Shown here in pieces: positions 16,565-25,018 of a stretch of 59,706 bases of DNA. Where the stretch lies: positions 1-59,706 of the forward strand of contig JAJPIP010000070.1 of NCBI GenBank assembly GCA_021324655.1, read 5' to 3'. Every line of letters begins with the position of its first letter. Within the stretch, counting starts at the first letter, position 1. The notes under the pieces are model-generated. The model saw only the letters and a program-made list of their open reading frames with translations. It did no database searches and was not told the origin of the DNA. Both the position numbers and the translations under genes were made by a program. The DNA is from Pseudomonadota bacterium (GTDB taxonomy: Bacteria; Chloroflexota; UBA5177).

Positions 16565-17286
16565 CAGGCCAGGACTCGCCGGACCAGCCTGTCCACCGGT
16601 CGCGAGGGGCCGCGAGGTACTGCGTGGGTATCACTTTGAGGTCGCATCGCGCGCTAGGACGGCATCGCTCCTCCTCGCAGGGAAAGCTTGAGTCGCAATG
16701 ACTCTTCGCCTGGTCCTCCCCTGCACAAAGAGCATCGAATGTCCCCGGCCGCGGGGGGCGCATGTATTGACAACCCCATATCCATCGTAGGGGCCGGCTC
16801 CTGCCGCGCCCGCCCTGGCCACTCGTACCACAACATCTGCATCGGCAGACAGCCGGCAAACGGGTGGCAGGGTCATTCCCAACGCTTGGGTACGAGGGAG
16901 AAGGCGGGCGCGGCAGGAGCCGGCCCCTACGGTGGCTCTCTGGGAGCCACTCGCGCGCTACAACAGGGGTATGCTCCTATCTCTCCAGGGCTTGAGACCC
17001 CGCAGTAGCGGGTGGGACGCATCGTTACGGCGTCATCCCGCATGAGCAGTCCAGGACTGCGCACATCCATGGCAGGGGTGACCTGCGTTCACCCGCCGGA
17101 GCAGCACGGAAGTGCCGCGTCGTGTCGTATGGCGACCCTTTGTATGCAGTAGGACGCTCCAGCGCCGCGGATGACAGATGACCGTGACCTCGCGGACCAC
17201 AAGAGAACGCCCCGCGTCCCTTCGCTGGAAAGGGAGGCGGGGCCGGCTGATGAGAACGGCGCGACGGCGCCGGGCGGACGTTGCGG
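16565..17286. other. Long intergenic region with a repeat element and no gene
   Basis: No reading frame here has a believable protein composition. It contains the 144-bp inverted-repeat element at 16787-16930 and a 15-bp perfect palindrome GCAGTCC-A-GGACTGC at 17046-17060. The rest is unassigned. Confidence 0.7.
16787..16930. mobile_element. 144-bp MITE/REP-doublet element with 28-bp perfect terminal inverted repeats
   Basis: The left end (16787-16814, starting GTAGGGGCCGGCTCCTGCCG) is perfectly complementary to the right end (16903-16930). A second inner pair, CTCGTACC and GGTACGAG, follows at matching distance. The same element, also exactly 144 bp, occurs in the opposite orientation at 41418-41561 and shares inner words such as GGCAGACAG and GAGGGAGAAGG. 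No coding capacity. A REP-associated transposase acting in trans is the likely mobiliser. Confidence 0.85.
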
Positions 17287-18789
17287 TTACTCGACGTGCG
17301 CTCGACTGCGCTCGGCGGGCTGCTGCTGCAGCGTCTGCTGGATCCGTTGCAGTGCCTGCTCGATCTCCTCGTCGCTCTCTTTCGACATCGCGGATCCCTT
17401 GTAGAGCAGGTACGCGGAGCCGATAACGACGACGGCATTGCCGAGGATGTCCGACTGCCAGTTCTCGAGAGTGAGGGTTGCCCACTGCCAGATGTAGCCG
17501 GAGGCGCCGAAGACCGCAGCCGCCGCGCCGTGCTCCTGCTGCGTGGAGACGAAGTTCATCCAGCCCATCCAGGTCATCAGCGCCCAGGCAATGACGCCCG
17601 CGATGATCAAGGAGTAGGCAAGGCCGCGGTGGTGCCAGGCGTCACCGAGCACATGTCGGGAGGTCGATCCCTGCGCCGCACGGGCGCGCTCGTCGCCCCG
17701 GACCTGCCGTTCGACATCGTACGCAAGCTTCTCGATCCGTTCGTCGCCGTCCTTGGATTCGGCACTGCCCTGGAAGATGAGGTAGGCGCCCACGAGGACA
17801 AGCAGACCATCCCAGAGCAGATCGGATTGCCAGTTCGAGAACGTGTCCTCGCCCCAGAGCCAGATGTAGCCGGACGGTCCGAACAGGTCCGCCGCCGCGT
17901 GGTGCGCCGCCTGGTCACTGACGAAGTACATCCAGCCTCCCCAGGTCTGCAAGATCCAGCTCACCAGGAACAGCCCCAGGGAGAAGAGCGCAAGGCCGTA
18001 TCTCTTGAAGAACCCAGCCGTTTGCTGAGCAGATGGCGCCGGCCGCGTCTCGACGTACACCGGCGTCCCATCCGGCAGCTGCTGCTCGGAGGGGCGTAGA
18101 GCTTGTCGCGTGCGCTGCACGGATGCCTTGATCTGATCCATGCTGCCGCGCGACTCTGACGATCCCTTGTAGAGCAGGTAGGCCGATCCGATGACGAGCA
18201 CGGCGTGTCCGAGCGCGTCGGCCTGCCAGTTCATGAACGTTTGTCGGATCCAGTACCAGATATAGCCGGAGGATCCGAAAACCTGAGCGGACTGGCCGTG
18301 CTCCTGTTCGGTGGCCGCGAAGTGCATCCAGCCCATCCAGGTCATGAGCGCCCACGCCAGAACGAAGCCGCCGAGCAGGAAGTAGCCCAGCCCGTAGTTG
18401 CGTAGAGGACCGCCGCGCTCGACCGTCGCTTGCGTCCGCTGCTCCGCCTGTCGGGCGGCCTGGGGTCCACGGACCTCCCGCTCGATGTCCTGCACGATCT
18501 GCTGGACTTCCTCGGATGTGTCCCTGGATTGCTCGCTCCCTTTAAAGATCAGGTAGGCGCCCATGATCACGGCGATTCCCTGCCCCAGGAAGTCCGCCTG
18601 CCAGTTGGAGAAGGTATCAAGCCCCCATCGCCAGATGTAGCCGGAGGAGCCGAAGACATCGGCCGATTGATGGTGCAATATCTGCTGCGACCAGAAGTGG
18701 ACCCAGTCGGCCCAGGACATGAGCACCCACGCCACCAGGAAGAGGATGACGAGAGTGATCCCGAGAGAATACTTCTTCCAGAACGTCAT
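17287..18789 (-). CDS. Membrane protein of four tandem DUF6766-like domains
   Basis: A 500-residue protein built from four copies of a domain of about 125 residues: 3-128, 129-259, 260-384 and 385-500. Each copy has a hydrophobic helix, a TW.GWM/SWADW element, FG.SGYIW, NWQ.D and a second helix ending GAYLIFKGS or GSAYLLYKGS, then a charged linker. Copies 1 and 3 match best (TFSNWQ; ERE/QVRG linker), as do 2 and 4 (MTWMGWM; EQEHG; YLLYKGS), so a two-domain unit was duplicated as a block. The start is fixed by GAGGAGG six bases before the ATG at 18789. The single-domain family is of unknown function. Confidence 0.85.
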   Translation of the reverse strand: MTFWKKYSLGITLVILFLVAWVLMSWADWVHFWSQQILHHQSADVFGSSGYIWRWGLDTFSNWQADFLGQGIAVIMGAYLIFKGSEQSRDTSEEVQQIVQDIEREVRGPQAARQAEQRTQATVERGGPLRNYGLGYFLLGGFVLAWALMTWMGWMHFAATEQEHGQSAQVFGSSGYIWYWIRQTFMNWQADALGHAVLVIGSAYLLYKGSSESRGSMDQIKASVQRTRQALRPSEQQLPDGTPVYVETRPAPSAQQTAGFFKRYGLALFSLGLFLVSWILQTWGGWMYFVSDQAAHHAAADLFGPSGYIWLWGEDTFSNWQSDLLWDGLLVLVGAYLIFQGSAESKDGDERIEKLAYDVERQVRGDERARAAQGSTSRHVLGDAWHHRGLAYSLIIAGVIAWALMTWMGWMNFVSTQQEHGAAAAVFGASGYIWQWATLTLENWQSDILGNAVVVIGSAYLLYKGSAMSKESDEEIEQALQRIQQTLQQQPAERSRAHVE

Positions 18790-18993
18790 GGCTGCCTCCT
18801 CACGTGATCCTTCCCTTACGAGCCCCGTACCGGAGCGACCCCAAGCCCTGCGGCCTCGCCCCGTCATGAGCGGACACACATGACCGGAATCGAGGTACGT
18901 ACAGCAACAGACGTGCCAGAGAAGTATGCAATAATTTGTATTTATCGCGGCGGCCACGTAGAGTTCAAGGGGGAGTTGCGTCCGAGCGTGACC

Positions 18994-19022
18994 GTGACGG
19001 CCGCCACCGGCGGGGATAGAAT
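18994..19022 (+). promoter_or_regulatory. Promoter of the VOC gene, likely leaderless
   Basis: TAGAAT (19017-19022) lies five bases before the ATG at 19028, and GTGACG (18994-18999) is 17 bp further up. No Shine-Dalgarno is present, so the transcript probably begins at the start codon. Confidence 0.55.
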
Positions 19023-19027
19023 TTGCC

Positions 19028-19396
19028 ATGATCACCGGCATTCGTTCCGCGACGGTCCCCGTTCGTGACCAGCAGCAAGCGCTGGACTTCTACACCTCGA
19101 TCCTCGGTTTCGAGAAACGAGCGGACGCTCCCATGGACGGAGCCCGCTGGATCGAAGTCGCGCCGCCCGGCGCGGCGAGCGTCCTCATCCTCTTCACGCC
19201 GCCCGACTGGGAATCACGTATCGGGACCGGCACCGGGATCGTCTTGACCGCCGATGACATCGATGCAACCTATGAGGAACTGCAGAGCAAAGGGGTGACC
19301 TTTACCCAGCCGCCGGAGGAGCAGCCGTGGGGAGGCAAGCTGGCGCAATTCGAGGATATGGACGGGAACGGTTTCGTGCTGGTGCAAAACCGGTAG
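19028..19396 (+). CDS. VOC superfamily (glyoxalase/bleomycin-resistance fold) protein
   Basis: A 122-residue single-domain protein with two beta-alpha-beta-beta-beta modules: VPVRDQQQALDFYTSILGFE near the N-terminus and FEDMDGNGFVLVQ at the C-terminus. Members are metal-dependent lyases, dioxygenases, or drug-binding proteins; as a homodimer it could be any of these. The substrate cannot be inferred. It converges on the aldo/keto reductase gene 15 bp away. Confidence 0.85.
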   Translation: MITGIRSATVPVRDQQQALDFYTSILGFEKRADAPMDGARWIEVAPPGAASVLILFTPPDWESRIGTGTGIVLTADDIDATYEELQSKGVTFTQPPEEQPWGGKLAQFEDMDGNGFVLVQNR

Positions 19397-19411
19397 CGCG
19401 CTTGCCGCTGT

Positions 19412-20332
19412 CTACCCCGCTTCCAGGCGGCGCACCTCATCCGGCGTCAGGCTGACGTCGAGCGTCTCGAGACTGGAGTGCAGCTCGCCGACGGTGTGCG
19501 GTCCTATCACCGCGAATGTCGGAAAAGGCTGGGCCAGCACCCAGGCGAGGGCCACGCTGTTCGCGGAGACTCCCTTCGCCTGTGCCAGCTCAGTCGCGCG
19601 GCGGTAGCGCTCCCAGTTCTGGGGCGAGTACCAGAGCCGGACAGCACGCTCGTTGGAGAGATCGTCCGGCCGGTAGCGGCCGGTGAAGAATCCCTCGGCT
19701 TGCGACGACCAGGAGACGAGCGGCATCTGGCGGTCCTGATACCAGGCGCGGTCGGCGGGAGTCACGGAGAGGCAGCCTGTCCAGATCTCGTCCTGGGGAA
19801 AGGCCAGACTGAGATTGGGGCTGCTGGCGGCAAACGGGACCAGGCCGTGCGCCTGCGCGTACTCATTGGCGGCGTCAAGCCGCTCGGTCGTCCAGTTGGA
19901 GCCGCCGAAGGCGCGAATGCGCCCGGCGGCGTGATGCTCGTTGAGCCACTCGACGATCTCGCCGATGGGGATCTCCGGGTTGTCGCGGTGCAGGAAGAAG
20001 ATGTCGATATAGTCGGTTCCCAGGCGCCGGAGACTCTCGGTGAGGTCTGCGGCAATATCCTCGCGCGTGATACGCGGACTGCCGTGCGGGTGGGCGCCCT
20101 TCCCGGCGATGACGATCTCCTCCCGATTCTGTCGGGCCAGCCAGGTGCCGATCACGTCCTCGGCGTCGCCGTAGTGGCGTGCCGTGTCGATCGCGGTGCC
20201 GCCCGCCGCCCGGAAGGCGTCGAGTAAGCCGTGCGCGGTGTCGGGATCACTGCTGCCGAAGAACACGGTTCCCAGGACCAGCCGGGAGATCGGCTTGCCG
20301 ACTCCCGCCACCTCGCCGTAGTGCATGCTCAT
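19412..20332 (-). CDS. Aldo/keto reductase
   Basis: A 306-residue TIM-barrel oxidoreductase, normal length. The catalytic tetrad is visible: Asp in GGTAIDTARHYGDAEDVIG, its Tyr in RHYGD, Lys in VIAGKGAH, and His in FFLHRDNP. The C-terminal SLETLDVSLTPDE is typical. It would reduce carbonyls, perhaps sugars or drugs, with NADPH. The start overlaps the epimerase stop as ATGA, so both are made from one transcript; a second ATG two codons on is also possible. Confidence 0.9.
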   Translation of the reverse strand: MSMHYGEVAGVGKPISRLVLGTVFFGSSDPDTAHGLLDAFRAAGGTAIDTARHYGDAEDVIGTWLARQNREEIVIAGKGAHPHGSPRITREDIAADLTESLRRLGTDYIDIFFLHRDNPEIPIGEIVEWLNEHHAAGRIRAFGGSNWTTERLDAANEYAQAHGLVPFAASSPNLSLAFPQDEIWTGCLSVTPADRAWYQDRQMPLVSWSSQAEGFFTGRYRPDDLSNERAVRLWYSPQNWERYRRATELAQAKGVSANSVALAWVLAQPFPTFAVIGPHTVGELHSSLETLDVSLTPDEVRRLEAG

Positions 20333-21336
20333 GCCGATATCTCCTGATGTTCCGCCAACGCCAGCTCATTCCCCCGCCCGGCGTTGCACGGCGGCGTGGA
20401 CGGTAGATTGCTGAGGAAGGCGGCAATGATGCGGCCCAGATACTCGTCGAGCGGCTCGTGCCGGAAGCCAAGCTGGTCGGCGGCCCGCCTGGGGTCGAGC
20501 AGGGAGGCCCAGCGGCCGGTGAATGGAAATGCCTTCTCCGGCTCGACTCCCGCCTCCCGGAACGACGCGGCGGGAAGCGATCGGATCTCCGGAGTGGCGC
20601 CCATCAGCCGTGCCGCCCGTCTCACCAGCTCCGTCAGCGTGGGCACCTCCTCCTGCGCCAGGTTATAGGCCTGGCCGAAGGTCTCCTGCCGTCCCAGGAT
20701 GTCGACGAGCGTGCGCGCGACGGCGCCGCTGTACACGTGACGGACGCGCCGTTCATCGCCGTCCGGAAGGAGGATGGGACCGCCGTCCAGGATGCGCCAC
20801 AGGTAACTCTCCAGCCGGCCGGACCGATCCCGTTCGCCGTTGACGATGGGAATGCGAATGCGGGTCGCGGGAAAGCGCTCGCGCTCCCACGCCGTGCTCA
20901 GCACATCCTCAGCGGCACGCTTTCCCATGCCGTATTCCCAGTCCTCCGTATCCTCGGGGCGCGGCGGAGCGGGCAGCAGGGGGCCGGGATAGTCCGTCTC
21001 GCGGGCCGGGGCGGGCGGCTGCTGTTTGACCAGATATACCTGCCCGCTGCTGATCATGACGTAGTGCCCGAGTCGATTGCGCAGCGTGTCGACGACTCCC
21101 TGCGCGTCGGCGCCGGTGTACGCGGCAAAATCGATGGCGGCGTCGAACGCGCGGCCCGCCAGCACCTCCCCGAATCGCGGCGTCGTCCGATCCGCCACCA
21201 ACCGCTCGACGCGCCCCCCGAACGGATCGGGCGTCGCGCCCCGGTTCAGCAGCGTGACCTCGTGCCCGGCCAGCAGCGCCCGCCACGTCGTCCAGTACCC
21301 CATGAACCGCGTGCCGCCGATGATGAGGACTCTCAC
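20329..21336 (-). CDS. NAD(P)-dependent epimerase/dehydratase (extended SDR)
   Basis: A 335-residue Rossmann protein. The dinucleotide-binding start is MRVLIIGGTRFMG, with the extended-SDR active-site pattern ISSGQVYL followed by YGMGKRAAE (Tyr and Lys). GTRFMG and the late FTGRWASLLDPRRAA resemble the bacterial and chloroplast CSP41-type subgroup acting on nucleotide sugars. The start is GTG at 21336 with GGAGGGG 11 bases upstream. It is the first gene of a two-gene operon with the aldo/keto reductase. Confidence 0.87.
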   Translation of the reverse strand: MRVLIIGGTRFMGYWTTWRALLAGHEVTLLNRGATPDPFGGRVERLVADRTTPRFGEVLAGRAFDAAIDFAAYTGADAQGVVDTLRNRLGHYVMISSGQVYLVKQQPPAPARETDYPGPLLPAPPRPEDTEDWEYGMGKRAAEDVLSTAWERERFPATRIRIPIVNGERDRSGRLESYLWRILDGGPILLPDGDERRVRHVYSGAVARTLVDILGRQETFGQAYNLAQEEVPTLTELVRRAARLMGATPEIRSLPAASFREAGVEPEKAFPFTGRWASLLDPRRAADQLGFRHEPLDEYLGRIIAAFLSNLPSTPPCNAGRGNELALAEHQEISA

Positions 21337-21402
21337 GCGGACCGCGCCCCTCCAATCACATAGTGGAGGCGGCCTCGAATCCGCCCCATGACGGAGGCTA
21401 CC

Positions 21403-21876
21403 ATGCCGCGCAACCTGATCACGCGTCTAACCCATCTCGCATCGAGCCGGCCTGGAGGCCTGGTTCGCTGCATCGCGGTGGTAGCTGCGGTAGCCGCTGT
21501 AGTCGTCGTAACTGCCATCGTGCTTGGACGCCAAACTCCTGTGTCGGTTGACCGACTGTTGGCTCTTTGCCACACGCATCCGAAGTCCACTCTCCACGCC
21601 ACGGTGACGGGGACCATCCTGTACGGAGACACCAAGCACTACTATGGATCTCCAGCGCAGGCTCCGCTGTGCGACGACGCCTTCCGTCAATGTGTGTCTA
21701 TGGTGTTGCCGTTGCGGGGTGCTCGTCTCCACGCCATTCTCCGTTCACTTCCTCCCCCGGAGGGAGATTCAAAGGTTTCCATGGCTGGCTGGACGGACTG
21801 CGCAGCACCTCTGACAGGGGGCGACCACGGACCGCTGCGCGCCTTCAACGTGATTTCCGGTCACGCAGCGTCGTGA
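21403..21876 (+). CDS. Hypothetical protein with N-terminal membrane anchor
   Basis: A 157-residue protein with a basic N-terminus, one helix (about residues 23-43: cysteine, then an alanine/valine run) and an extracytoplasmic remainder with four cysteines that could form disulfides. GGAGG seven bases before this ATG fixes the start; an ATG five codons upstream has no RBS. No family is recognised. It is divergent from the epimerase. The next gene lies beyond a terminator, so it is probably a single-gene unit. Confidence 0.6.
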   Translation: MPRNLITRLTHLASSRPGGLVRCIAVVAAVAAVVVVTAIVLGRQTPVSVDRLLALCHTHPKSTLHATVTGTILYGDTKHYYGSPAQAPLCDDAFRQCVSMVLPLRGARLHAILRSLPPPEGDSKVSMAGWTDCAAPLTGGDHGPLRAFNVISGHAAS

Positions 21877-21968
21877 CGTCCCGGGGCCGCGACTATGCAG
21901 TTCCGTGCGCGATGTCGTCCCGCTTGGGCCAGGGTAAAAGAGCGGTTCCCCGGTGGCGTGTCGCGCGG

Positions 21969-21998
21969 TTGCACCGCCGTCTGGCTGACTGCGATAGT
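21969..21998 (+). promoter_or_regulatory. Candidate promoter of the rhodanese leader
   Basis: TTGCAC (21969-21974) and GATAGT (21993-21998) are 18 bp apart. Transcription would start near 22005 and give a leader of about 150 nt that contains the structured element and terminator that follow. Confidence 0.4.
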
Positions 21999-22047
21999 AC
22001 ACATATGAACTGCCCCGCGATCGGACAGACCTGCGCGTGTTGTTGCT

Positions 22048-22137
22048 GCCGGCCCGCCGGTCCGGGGTGGTGCAGGTCTATGACCTGAACATACTGGGAC
22101 CACGAACCGGCCGGCTGCATCAGCCGGCCGGTTTTTT
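22048..22137 (+). promoter_or_regulatory. Structured leader with terminator ahead of the rhodanese gene (possible riboswitch or attenuator)
   Basis: Pairing read by eye: GGTCC (22059-22063) with GGACC (22097-22101) closes a helix that contains a perfect hairpin CAGGTC-TAT-GACCTG (22073-22087). A 13-bp terminator stem follows (22105-22117 with 22121-22133). GCCGGCC (22048-22054) can instead pair with GGCCGGC (22109-22115) inside the terminator, which is a ready-made antiterminator. The SD lies just eight bases past the T-run. No known riboswitch consensus is recognised. The terminator could also simply end the upstream transcript. Confidence 0.5.
22105..22137 (+). terminator. Strong intrinsic terminator 20 bp before the rhodanese start codon
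   Basis: A 13-bp perfect stem AACCGGCCGGCTG / CAGCCGGCCGGTT with loop CAT, followed by an uninterrupted T-run (22132-22137). It lies between the candidate promoter and the RBS of the rhodanese gene. Confidence 0.85.
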
Positions 22138-22156
22138 CATTGAGAAGGAGGACAAG

Positions 22157-23005
22157 ATGGCAATCGCGGAGACCGGCGAGAGGACAGCTCTCGTTTCGAC
22201 CGATTGGGTGGCGCAGCACCGGAACACACCCAATCTGCAGCTGGCGGAGGTGGACGTGGATACCTCCGCCTACGACACGGGACACATCCCCGGTGCCGTG
22301 GGCTGGAACTGGAAGACCGACCTGCAGCGGCATCCGGTGCGGGATATCCCGACGAAGGAGGAGTGGGAAGCGCTGCTGGCCCGCTCCGGCATCGGCAACG
22401 ACACGACCGTCATTCTGTACGGCGACAACAATAACTGGTTCGCCGCCTTCGCCTACTGGCTGTTCAAGCTGTACGGTCACGAGAACGTCCGGCTCCTCAA
22501 CGGCGGCCGGAAGAAGTGGCTGGATGAGGGGCGCGAGACGACGACCGAGCAGCCGTCCGTCCAGCCGGCGTCGTACACCGCCCAGGAACCGGCGCGTGAG
22601 CTGCGGGCGGTGCGGGACCAGGTCGCGCGGGCGCTGGACGACGCCCAGTCGTCGCTGGTGGATGTCCGCAGTCCCGGCGAGTTCAGCGGCCGGCTGCTGG
22701 CGCCGGAAAACCTGCCGCAGGAAGGGGCGCAGCGGGGCGGTCACATTCCCGGCGCCGTCAATGTCCCCTGGGCCACCGCGGTGGCGGAGGACGGGACTTT
22801 CAAGCCGCTCGAGGAACTACGCAACGTCTACAGCGGTGTGCGGCCCGAGGAGACGGTGTACACCTACTGCCGCATCGGCGAGCGCAGCGCGCATACCTGG
22901 TTCGTGCTGCGTGAGCTCCTCGGTTATCCCGATGTCCGCAACTACGACGGCTCCTGGACGGAGTGGGGCAGCCTGATCGGGGCACCCATCGAGACCGGCG
23001 CGTAG
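22157..23005 (+). CDS. Thiosulfate sulfurtransferase (two-domain rhodanese)
   Basis: A 282-residue protein with tandem rhodanese domains. The N-terminal inactive domain has [11 protein letters not shown]; the C-terminal domain has [22 protein letters not shown] and the catalytic loop [10 protein letters not shown] with persulfide-forming Cys238. CRxGxR plus this length fits thiosulfate:cyanide sulfurtransferase more than mercaptopyruvate sulfurtransferase (CGSGVTA). The start is fixed by AAGGAGG before the ATG at 22157. The upstream leader suggests expression is controlled by premature termination. Confidence 0.92.
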   Translation: MAIAETGERTALVSTDWVAQHRNTPNLQLAEVDVDTSAYDTGHIPGAVGWNWKTDLQRHPVRDIPTKEEWEALLARSGIGNDTTVILYGDNNNWFAAFAYWLFKLYGHENVRLLNGGRKKWLDEGRETTTEQPSVQPASYTAQEPARELRAVRDQVARALDDAQSSLVDVRSPGEFSGRLLAPENLPQEGAQRGGHIPGAVNVPWATAVAEDGTFKPLEELRNVYSGVRPEETVYTYCRIGERSAHTWFVLRELLGYPDVRNYDGSWTEWGSLIGAPIETGA

Positions 23006-23013
23006 TACACGGC

Positions 23014-23046
23014 GATGGCCCCCTCTACCGGGCAGAGGGGGCCATC
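23014..23046. terminator. GC-rich hairpin between convergent genes
   Basis: A perfect 13-bp stem GATGGCCCCCTCT / AGAGGGGGCCATC with a 7-nt loop, nine bp after the rhodanese stop. There is no T-run, but position and strength suggest transcript-end protection or Rho-assisted termination. A second 11-bp hairpin, GCGAGCGCGGC / GCCGCGCTCGC, lies at 23102-23129. Confidence 0.5.
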
Positions 23047-23195
23047 CGTGATTTCCGGGATCGAATCTCGGGCGAGGACGCGAGTGCGATCCTCCACCTG
23101 GGCGAGCGCGGCGGGCTTGCCGCGCTCGCTTGCGGGTCCGGCCGGACCGCTGGTACCTGCGTCCGGCACGGCAAACCAGGCGCAGTAACGACGCA

Positions 23196-24986
23196 TCACG
23201 CGCCGACGAGCACATCCACACTGGTCCGCGACAGGCCATTCGGCGTGTAGATGAGGATCTGCAGGCGCCAGTGCCCGCCCATTCCCAGGTCGGTGAGGCC
23301 GGAGAATGAGCCGGGCGCGGTCTCTTTGAGCGACGCAACACCGGTTCCCATCACCATGTCGAGCATTGTCGTCAGGACGACGACGTGTGCCCGGGAGACG
23401 GGCGCGCCCTGGGCATTGCGGAGCGTGACGTAGAGAGTATTCGGTCCGGAGCGGTCCGGGGCGATGCGGAGGCTCGCCGTCATCCCGGCGGTGTGGGCGA
23501 CGTAGGCGGCAGGGCCGGGAGGCGCGAAACCGAGCGGGACGGGATAGTAGAACATCACCGACGTGGCGAGGAGGACGCCGACGCCCAGGACGGGATTCAC
23601 ACGCAGGAGTCGCAGCAGGCGAGATCCGTTCGCGGTACGCCAGCCCTCGAATCGCCCGCTCTGGATTGCGCGCTTGAGCCGCGGCCGCAGCACGAACACC
23701 GTCACGACGCTGATCAGCATCATGAGGCCGATGAGGAGCATCTTGATGATGAGTGCGCGCCCGTAGATGCTGTTGAAGTAGGCATACCAGGACGGAATCT
23801 GCACCTTGGCCGTGACGAATCCCGAGATCATGTAGGTCGCGACACTGGCGTATGCCAGCGGGGAGAAGCGGTCGAGGGCGCGCAGGAAGCGCGCGGGTCC
23901 GAGCGATGCACCGGGCAGGAAGAGCAGCGGGACAAGAGCCACGGCGATCGCTACCTGTCCCCCGAGCCAGAGGGCATCGGCAATGAGATGGGCCCAATCG
24001 TCGAGAATCCCGGCCGAGACCAGTCGGCTGTATGGGTCCGGTGCGGGACCGACATTGGCGGCGGCGAGGTGACCGCTGGCGGCCAGGAGGTACAGATAGG
24101 CCGCTGCGACCACGAGACTCGCCGCCGGGACGAGCGGGCGCGTCCGCTCGCTCCGTACGGTCCAGAGAAGCGCGAGCAGGAGTCCGACGAGCGCGACCAC
24201 CTGTCGCGCCGCCCACAGCCGGCCGTATTGTTCCTGGAAGAGAGAGGTCAGTGTGGACGGGGCAAGGATGCCGGCCCACCCCCCTCCAATCTGGAACGCC
24301 TGCGTCGCCAGCATGACGGTGCTGGCAATGATGAGTGCGGCGATCGTGCCGATGATGAGACGCCGCGCCCGCCGGCCGGCGCCGGCCGACGGTCCGTCGC
24401 CCGCCCCGGCAATCGGCGTCAGCACGAAGAGGAAGAGCGCGACGGCGCCGGCCCACGAGACGGCGGCCAGCAGCTCAATCCAGTGGGCGAGGAGGGCGAG
24501 CAGGGTCGTGGCATCGGGAAACGTCTGCCCGGTTCCGGTGCTGACGCCGGCGAGCGATGGTCCGGGGCCGCGGACCTTGACGCTGAAGACAAAGGAGCCG
24601 CGCAGCACGTGACCATCCACCGCGGAGACCGACGTCCAGAGGACAAGGTACGTCCCGGGATGGAGGTGTCGAACGGGGACGATGAGCTCACGGCTATCGT
24701 GGGGCGCGATCCTTCCCGTGCCCTCATTGAAGACATGGCGGTAGCGGTCCCAGACGATGGCTTTGGACGCTCCTGGACTCAGATCCTCGGTAAACCACAT
24801 CTCGATGCGCGACGGCGACCGGGACAGAAGGGCATCGGCGGGCGGATTGGAGCGGATGAGAAGGGCGTGAGCGAGGGCGACGGCCGGCATCCCGAGCAAC
24901 AGCGTGAGCGCGATCAGCAGGGCCGGTGCGAAACGACGGATCCGGAGCGTTCGCTCGGCTGGAGCAGGATGGCGATGTCGTCGCAT
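23196..24986 (-). CDS. Copper resistance fusion: CopC domain - CopD membrane domain - YtkA-like domain
   Basis: About 596 residues. A signal peptide ends ALAH, placing His40 at the mature N-terminus as in Cu(II)-binding CopC. The CopC domain (to about 140) carries SNPPADALL and the [13 protein letters not shown] Cu site. A CopD-type membrane domain of about eight helices follows (about 165-480). The C-terminal 100 residues resemble YtkA/FixH, a beta domain seen with copper delivery to oxidases. It would bind copper outside and pass it through the membrane. The start is uncertain: ATG at 24986, or TTG at 25022 overlapping the previous stop. It is the last gene of the copper unit. Confidence 0.87.
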   Translation of the reverse strand: MRRHRHPAPAERTLRIRRFAPALLIALTLLLGMPAVALAHALLIRSNPPADALLSRSPSRIEMWFTEDLSPGASKAIVWDRYRHVFNEGTGRIAPHDSRELIVPVRHLHPGTYLVLWTSVSAVDGHVLRGSFVFSVKVRGPGPSLAGVSTGTGQTFPDATTLLALLAHWIELLAAVSWAGAVALFLFVLTPIAGAGDGPSAGAGRRARRLIIGTIAALIIASTVMLATQAFQIGGGWAGILAPSTLTSLFQEQYGRLWAARQVVALVGLLLALLWTVRSERTRPLVPAASLVVAAAYLYLLAASGHLAAANVGPAPDPYSRLVSAGILDDWAHLIADALWLGGQVAIAVALVPLLFLPGASLGPARFLRALDRFSPLAYASVATYMISGFVTAKVQIPSWYAYFNSIYGRALIIKMLLIGLMMLISVVTVFVLRPRLKRAIQSGRFEGWRTANGSRLLRLLRVNPVLGVGVLLATSVMFYYPVPLGFAPPGPAAYVAHTAGMTASLRIAPDRSGPNTLYVTLRNAQGAPVSRAHVVVLTTMLDMVMGTGVASLKETAPGSFSGLTDLGMGGHWRLQILIYTPNGLSRTSVDVLVGA

Positions 24987-25018
24987 GGCAGTGCGCCGCA
25001 GGCGCGAGATCCCGAGAA

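Noticed and set aside
22942-24456. 504-codon minus-strand frame in the copCD region
   Set aside because: Arg/His-rich alternate frame of the CopC-CopD gene; no motif.
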